DNA of 29,346 nucleotides from DASUFP01 sp036274495 (GTDB lineage: Bacteria > Bacteroidota > Bacteroidia > AKYH767-A > OLB10), in NCBI GenBank assembly GCA_036274495.1, contig DASUFP010000003.1:1-29346 (forward strand), given 5' to 3'. Below, one piece after another: positions 24,840 through 29,346 of this stretch (positions within the stretch are counted from its first letter, which is position 1; each line of letters begins with the position of its first letter). The notes beneath the pieces are model-generated. The model made no database searches. It worked only from the letters and a program-made list of their open reading frames with translations, and was not told where the DNA came from. The position numbers and the translations under genes are program-made.

Positions 24840-26030
24840 ATGTACCAGACATTACAACCGGTTCTCGAAAAAGAATTAAAAGAAATTGCATCAGCAGGTC
24901 TTTACAAAAAAGAGCGCATCATTGTTACTCCCCAGGGTGCCGATATCCGACTGCAAGGCGGTGAAGAAGTCATCAATTTTTGCGCAAACAATTACCTTGG
25001 TTTGTCATCACATCCTAAAGTAATTGAAGCCGCAAAAAAAACCATTGACACACACGGATATGGAATGTCATCGGTTCGATTTATCTGCGGAACACAGGAT
25101 ATTCACAAAGAACTGGAACAAAAAATTTCAAACTTTCTTGGTACCGAAGACACCATTTTATATGCGGCGGCCTTTGACGCAAACGGTGGTGTGTTTGAAC
25201 CGCTGCTGAATGAGCAAGACGCTATTATTTCCGATGAACTTAATCATGCATCCATCATTGATGGTGTGAGGCTGTGCAAAGCACAGCGGTTTCGCTACAA
25301 GCACAACGACATGAATGACCTGGAAGAACAGCTTAAAGCAACACAACATTTACGCCACCGGATTATTGTTACCGATGGTGTTTTTTCAATGGATGGAACC
25401 ATTGCCCAGCTGGATGCAATTTGCAAACTTGCTGATACCTACAAAGCACTGGTTATGATAGATGAATGTCATGCTTCCGGATTTATGGGAACTACCGGCC
25501 GGGGCACACATGAACATCACGGTGTGATGGGAAAAATAGATATTATAACCGGAACGCTTGGCAAAGCACTTGGTGGCGCCTTAGGCGGATTTACATCCGG
25601 AAGGAAAGAAATTATTGATATTTTACGTCAGCGTTCACGGCCTTATTTATTTTCCAATTCATTGGCGCCTGCAATTGTGGGAGCATCTATTGCTGTACTC
25701 GATTTGTTGTCGTCAACAACCGAATTGCGCGACAAACTCTGGAACAATACAGCATACTTCAGAGAGCAAATGACAAAAGCCGGCTTCGACATAAAACCAG
25801 GCACGCATCCGATCGTTCCTATCATGTTGTATGAGGCCACTCTTGCTCAGAATTTTGCAGCCCGGCTGCTGGAAGAAGGCATTTATGTAACCGGATTTTT
25901 CTACCCGGTAGTAGCCAAGGGCAATGCAAGGATCAGGGTGCAGTTATCAGCGGCACACGAAAGGCATCACATCGATAAAGCTGTTTCGGCTTTCACCAAA
26001 GTCGGCAAAGAACTCGGGGTGCTGAAATAA
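24840..26030 (+). CDS. kbl: Glycine C-acetyltransferase (2-amino-3-ketobutyrate CoA ligase)
   Basis: Kbl cleaves 2-amino-3-ketobutyrate with CoA to glycine and acetyl-CoA, the second step of threonine breakdown. It is a PLP enzyme of the alpha-oxoamine synthase family. The 396 residues match the E. coli length. Signatures include NFCANNYLGLSSHP, GYGMSSVRFICGTQ, DELNHASIIDGVRLCKA, IVTDGVFSMDGTIAQL, MIDECHASGF and TGTLGKALGG, in which Lys242 should carry PLP. The strong identity to Kbl motifs (SVRFICGT, HASIIDG) separates it from BioF and serine palmitoyltransferase, though those remain the alternatives. No threonine dehydrogenase (tdh) is in the window. Confidence 0.93.
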   Translation: MYQTLQPVLEKELKEIASAGLYKKERIIVTPQGADIRLQGGEEVINFCANNYLGLSSHPKVIEAAKKTIDTHGYGMSSVRFICGTQDIHKELEQKISNFLGTEDTILYAAAFDANGGVFEPLLNEQDAIISDELNHASIIDGVRLCKAQRFRYKHNDMNDLEEQLKATQHLRHRIIVTDGVFSMDGTIAQLDAICKLADTYKALVMIDECHASGFMGTTGRGTHEHHGVMGKIDIITGTLGKALGGALGGFTSGRKEIIDILRQRSRPYLFSNSLAPAIVGASIAVLDLLSSTTELRDKLWNNTAYFREQMTKAGFDIKPGTHPIVPIMLYEATLAQNFAARLLEEGIYVTGFFYPVVAKGNARIRVQLSAAHERHHIDKAVSAFTKVGKELGVLK

Positions 26031-26210
26031 GTAGGTTCCAAGAAATTCTCTGAATTACTCTAACCGTTCAACAATTTTGCGTTTATGGGTTAACTTTTGT
26101 AAGGATTTCAATAATAATTTACTTTTTTTTATCTGCAACGACAGTATTATTGGTAAACTATTGCGAAATACGGTCTCCGGTTTTTTCCGGTTACCACAAT
26201 TTACTTGCAG

Positions 26211-27227
26211 ATGAAACCACAAATAAATTCAATTCTATACCTCAGTCGAATTTTGCTATTCAATAGCCTGTTTTTGCTGGGACAAAAAGTTGACGCAGCA
26301 ACCATAACGTGCATTACCTCCGGGTACTGGGATGATGGTTCTACCTGGAGCTCCAATAGTACACCGGCAGAAGGAGATATAATTAATATTCCGGCCGGGT
26401 TTACAGTCATCATCAGGAATCAGGTTACTTTTGCTGTTAATAGTGCTCCTATCACTCTGAATATCAATGGATCTTTGGTTTTTGTTACCGGCAAAAAACT
26501 TAGTTTGGACTGTAATTCAGTTGTTGCAGTAATGACTGGAGGAACCGTTGTCCCCGGAGGAGGGGGAGGAAATTCGAACTATATCGACATTTGCGGTTTC
26601 CTTGTTTGGTCAGCAGGGAACGGAACAGCTTCAGGACCCATCACCTGGAGTATTGGCCCATTGCCGGTCGGTTGGCTGGGTATGGATGTTGTAAACAAAC
26701 CTGACCATTCTGCCCTTGTAAAGTGGGCAACCGCCTCAGAAGTAAACAACAATTTTTTTACCATTGAGCGAAGCCGTGATGGAATAATATTTGAATCAAT
26801 CGGACAAGTGAGTGGACATGGGACTACTTCGCAATTTTCGCAATATGCCTTTACCGATCACAACCCGATAACAGGAAGTTCCTATTACCGGATCCGGCAA
26901 ACTGATTACGATGGACGAACGTCGCTTTCCGAAATAACCTTTTTCACTCTTGATCCCGATCTGCTGTCGAGAATTTTGGTTTATCCGAACCCCTCTGCCG
27001 GACCCGTTTACGTGAAGAACAACGGGAGTCAGAAAGTGAATCAATGGAACATTCGTGTCTGCAATACACTGGGAAAAGTTGTTCTTGACAAACAATTTGA
27101 CACCCCGCTAACGAACCAACAGGCTGAAATTGAAATGCAGGACAACTTACCGAATGGTGCTTACATGGTGATTATTTACACCTCTTCTGAAATACATTCA
27201 ACAAGGTTAATCCTCCAAAGACGATAG
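26211..27227 (+). CDS. Secreted protein with G8-like N-region and type A T9SS sorting domain
   Basis: A 338-residue exported protein from the ATG at 26211 (an in-frame TTG two codons upstream is not needed). The signal peptide runs to about residue 30 (LFLLGQKVDA). After it, ITSGYWDDGSTWSSNSTPAEGD and VIIRNQVTFAVN resemble the start of G8-type or similar beta-helical surface proteins. A glycine-rich spacer (VVPGGGGGN) follows. Residues about 165-255 (VKWATASEVNNNFFTIERSRDG, YYRIRQTDYDG) form the Fn3-like domain commonly placed before T9SS tails, and the last ~75 residues (ILVYPNPSAGPVYV, LPNGAYMVIIY, LILQRR) are the type A sorting domain. No catalytic residues are seen, so the role is unknown. 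The gap before it has no clear promoter. Confidence 0.85.
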   Translation: MKPQINSILYLSRILLFNSLFLLGQKVDAATITCITSGYWDDGSTWSSNSTPAEGDIINIPAGFTVIIRNQVTFAVNSAPITLNINGSLVFVTGKKLSLDCNSVVAVMTGGTVVPGGGGGNSNYIDICGFLVWSAGNGTASGPITWSIGPLPVGWLGMDVVNKPDHSALVKWATASEVNNNFFTIERSRDGIIFESIGQVSGHGTTSQFSQYAFTDHNPITGSSYYRIRQTDYDGRTSLSEITFFTLDPDLLSRILVYPNPSAGPVYVKNNGSQKVNQWNIRVCNTLGKVVLDKQFDTPLTNQQAEIEMQDNLPNGAYMVIIYTSSEIHSTRLILQRR

Positions 27228-27356
27228 CTTAATGCAGTACCATTTTAAAAAATTCTTTGAAACAATTGTAAACCAATTCCGGCAGTAAGACTTAACAGAA
27301 AAATTAAAACTTTACAAAAGAAAGGAGCCAATAAAAACAGCAAACAAACAAGTGCC

Positions 27357-28598
27357 TTACAAACCAAGCAAATGCTGCACAGGGTCGTTACCGCCGTACA
27401 ACAGCTGCACTGGGTTTTCGAGCATCTGTTTTACCTTCACGAGAAAGCTTACCGATTCGCGTCCGTCAATTATCCTGTGATCGTATGAGAGCGCCACATA
27501 CATCACCGGCCGTATTTCAACTTTGCCGTTAACAGCAACCGGACGCTCTACAATATTGTGCATACCAAGTATTGCACTTTGAGGAGGATTGATAATAGGC
27601 GTTGAAAGCATACTGCCAAAAACACCGCCGTTGGTAATGGTAAAAGTGCCGCCTGTCATCTCTTCAATCGTCAGCTTGCCGTCGCGGGCTTTAGTCGCTA
27701 AAGCGAGTATCTGTTTTTCAATTTCATCCATTGACAGTTGTTCCGCATTTCGAATAACAGGAACCATCAGTCCTTTGGGAGCACTTACAGCAATACCAAT
27801 GTCGCAGTAATCATGCGTTACCATCTCATCGCCGTCGATCATCGCATTAACTGCAGGAAACTGGAGTAATGCTTCGCAAACAGCTTTTGTAAAAAACGAC
27901 ATAAATCCCAGGTTTACCCCATGGGTTTCCTTAAACTTATCTTTATACTTCTTTCGAATATCCATAATAGCGCTCATATCAACTTCATTAAAAGTTGTGA
28001 GCATCGCTGTTTCATTTTTAACAGCAACAAGGCGCTGCGCCAGTTTCTTCCGCAACATGGATAACTTTTCGCGATGTTGCTCACGCGTTCCCGCTTTGCG
28101 TTTTACAGCAGGTGATGCTGCTGATTGAATGACATCTGCCTTTGTGATGCGACCACCGGGTCCGGTTCCATTAACATCCTGTTTTGACATTCCCGACTCA
28201 CGCATCATCTTATCAGCAGCAGGGCCTGCAAATCCTTCAGCATATCCGCCCGAAGTTTTTTCAACAACAGGAGCCGGTGCTTTTTGATTTGTTACTGCAG
28301 GAGCTTCCGCCGCAACTTTAGGAGCTTCAGCCTTTACAGCTTTTTTGACAACCGGAGCTTTCGCATCTGTATCGATAGTGCAAATGGTAGCACCTACAGC
28401 TATCGTCTCTCCCTCCTTTACAAGAATTTTCAAGGCTCCGCTTACTTCTGCGGTAATGGTGAGGGTCGCCTTATCACTATCTATTTCGGCAATTTCCTCA
28501 TCCTTTTCTACATAGTCTCCCGTCTTTTTTAACCATTGGGATATCTGAACCTCGGTGATGGATTCACCCGGCGAGGGTACTTTAATTTCCTGTATCAT
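27357..28598 (-). CDS. sucB: Dihydrolipoyllysine-residue succinyltransferase, E2 of 2-oxoglutarate dehydrogenase
   Basis: E2 forms the core of the complex that turns 2-oxoglutarate into succinyl-CoA in the TCA cycle. The 413 residues hold a lipoyl domain (1-77) with the modified Lys43 in EIDSDKATLTI, an alanine/proline/lysine-rich linker, the E3-binding domain (about 127-163, AADKMMRESGMSKQDVNGTG) and the catalytic domain (about 185-413) ending with ALSYDHRIIDGRESVSFL, where His374 and Asp378 are the expected active-site pair. This single-lipoyl form and its position 31 bases after the E1 gene identify it as SucB rather than the pyruvate or branched-chain E2. The E3 subunit (lpd) is not next to it. 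Confidence 0.95.
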   Translation of the reverse strand: MIQEIKVPSPGESITEVQISQWLKKTGDYVEKDEEIAEIDSDKATLTITAEVSGALKILVKEGETIAVGATICTIDTDAKAPVVKKAVKAEAPKVAAEAPAVTNQKAPAPVVEKTSGGYAEGFAGPAADKMMRESGMSKQDVNGTGPGGRITKADVIQSAASPAVKRKAGTREQHREKLSMLRKKLAQRLVAVKNETAMLTTFNEVDMSAIMDIRKKYKDKFKETHGVNLGFMSFFTKAVCEALLQFPAVNAMIDGDEMVTHDYCDIGIAVSAPKGLMVPVIRNAEQLSMDEIEKQILALATKARDGKLTIEEMTGGTFTITNGGVFGSMLSTPIINPPQSAILGMHNIVERPVAVNGKVEIRPVMYVALSYDHRIIDGRESVSFLVKVKQMLENPVQLLYGGNDPVQHLLGL

Positions 28599-28629
28599 GT
28601 CAGTAAAAGCTATTACAGTTAAATATCAA

Positions 28630-29346
28630 TCAGTTTTTAACAGGTGTTTCATTGCGCGACTTTATGCCGCCAAAAGCTTTGCTTAGAATTATCTGTTGTT
28701 CTTTTTCGTGTTGCGCATGAGACCCGGTTGCAGGACTTGCACTTTCACGACGGCTTACTACGGTAAGTCCGGAATCTTTCCATACACGCTGCAGAAACAG
28801 GCAGGCTCCCATGTTTTCCGGTTCTTCCTGTACCCAGTAGCGTTGAGTTACCTTTGGATATTTCAGCAACAATTTATCAATTTGTTGCTGAGGAAACGGA
28901 TACAATTGTTCGATCCTTACTATAGCGACTCCACTTAAATTTTGCTTTTCACGATATTCCAGCAGATCATAATAGACCTTGCCGTTACAAAAGATAATCC
29001 TTGTTGCTTCGTTGGGATTTATTGCAGCATCGTCTATTACTTCCTTGAATCCGCCAACAGTAAACTCCTCCAGATTTGAAACGCATTTTGGGTGGCGCAG
29101 CAGGCTCTTGGGAGTAAGTACAATTAACGGTTTGCGGAAGGGCCGGTGGAGTTGTCGGCGCAGCACATGAAAGAAGTTGGCAGGCGTTGTACAATTCACC
29201 ACCTGCATGTTATGTTCGGCGCAAAGAGTCAGAAAGCGTTCAGGTCGTGCGTTGGAATGTTCGGCACCTTGCCCCTCATATCCATGCGGAAGGAGCAACA
29301 CCAATCCGTTCATACGTTTCCATTTGTCCTCTGCACTTGAAATGTA
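28630..29346 (-). CDS. sucA: 2-oxoglutarate dehydrogenase E1 component, 3' part (5' end outside window)
   Basis: The frame is open to the right edge (YISSAEDKWKRMNG before the internal methionine at 29313), so the real start is outside the window. The visible 238 residues are the end of the thiamine-diphosphate enzyme that decarboxylates 2-oxoglutarate; the full protein usually exceeds 900 residues. Landmarks are GLVLLLPHGYEGQGAEHSNA, ERFLTLCAEHNMQVVNCTTP, LIVLTPKSLLRHP, IIFCNGKVYYDLLEYRE, RIEQLYPFP and WVQEEPENMGA, all diagnostic of SucA. sucB follows 31 bases downstream in the usual E1-E2 order, so both form one operon. Confidence 0.95.
   Translation of the reverse strand, partial: YISSAEDKWKRMNGLVLLLPHGYEGQGAEHSNARPERFLTLCAEHNMQVVNCTTPANFFHVLRRQLHRPFRKPLIVLTPKSLLRHPKCVSNLEEFTVGGFKEVIDDAAINPNEATRIIFCNGKVYYDLLEYREKQNLSGVAIVRIEQLYPFPQQQIDKLLLKYPKVTQRYWVQEEPENMGACLFLQRVWKDSGLTVVSRRESASPATGSHAQHEKEQQIILSKAFGGIKSRNETPVKN

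Noticed and set aside
26171..26195. CCGG-T6-CCGG near-palindrome upstream of the gene at 26211
   Set aside because: Only four base pairs and no clear partner; not enough for a regulatory call.

Overview
The window is a stretch of chromosome from a member of the Bacteroidota, probably an environmental Sphingobacteria/Chitinophaga/Saprospira-type lineage; I cannot name genus or species. The case rests on several independent signs: two kinds of type IX secretion (T9SS) C-terminal sorting domain, a TonB-dependent receptor with a CarboxypepD_reg-like leader domain, an HU-CCDC81/SPOR protein, and candidate promoters matching the Bacteroidota -7 consensus TAnnTTTG rather than a sigma70 -10 box. Gene order looks like ordinary chromosome. 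I see no rRNA, tRNA, CRISPR, insertion sequence, integrase, phage gene or replication origin, and no gene-free stretch above 300 bases; the largest gap is about 230.

Layout. 1-963: 3' part of kdtA (KDO transferase), cut by the left edge and convergent with a 1949-residue secreted repeat protein (970-6819, minus) that has an anchor-L-type N-domain, about 20 Ig/PKD-like units and a type B T9SS signal. 7001-10699 (minus): a likely transcription unit tolC-like, efflux adaptor, tsaB. 10920-11846 (minus): lapA-like gene and an Nfu/NifU iron-sulfur carrier. 11926-14491 (plus): nadB followed closely by a LuxE/PaaK-like acyl-protein synthetase. 14550-15219 (plus): a small two-helix membrane protein and a 139-residue protein that looks like a photolyase N-terminal domain on its own. 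15450-15971: ECF sigma factor ending in a strong terminator, then a pterin-carbinolamine dehydratase (16097-16339). 16414-17565 (minus): T9SS type A protein with a propeller-like middle. 17650-18774 (minus): membrane protein with cytoplasmic HU-like domains and a periplasmic SPOR domain. 18839-20025 (minus): a small exported unknown and kdsB, coupled through a TAATG overlap. 20190-21287 (plus): unknown 365-residue protein, convergent with a TonB-dependent receptor (21297-23558, minus). 23653-24771 dprA, 24840-26030 kbl, 26211-27227 another T9SS type A protein (all plus). 27357-29346 (minus): sucB and the 3' end of sucA.

How the genes fit together. Two themes recur. The first is envelope and surface: kdtA and kdsB both serve the KDO step of lipopolysaccharide synthesis; LapA-like protein, TolC/adaptor, TonB receptor, SPOR protein and three T9SS cargo proteins act in or across the envelope. 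The second is housekeeping metabolism and information processing: tsaB (tRNA t6A), nfu (Fe-S clusters), nadB (NAD), sucAB (TCA cycle), kbl (threonine/glycine), dprA (incoming DNA), and an ECF sigma factor with no anti-sigma partner.

The points most worth following are a stand-alone photolyase-like alpha/beta domain without its FAD domain, a three-unit higher-order repeat inside the giant surface protein, the HU-SPOR protein that may join DNA to the cell wall, a LuxE-like enzyme with no visible reductase partner, and two conserved-looking proteins of unknown function (19585-20025 and 20190-21287). I do not see convincing evidence for a wholly new multi-gene system.
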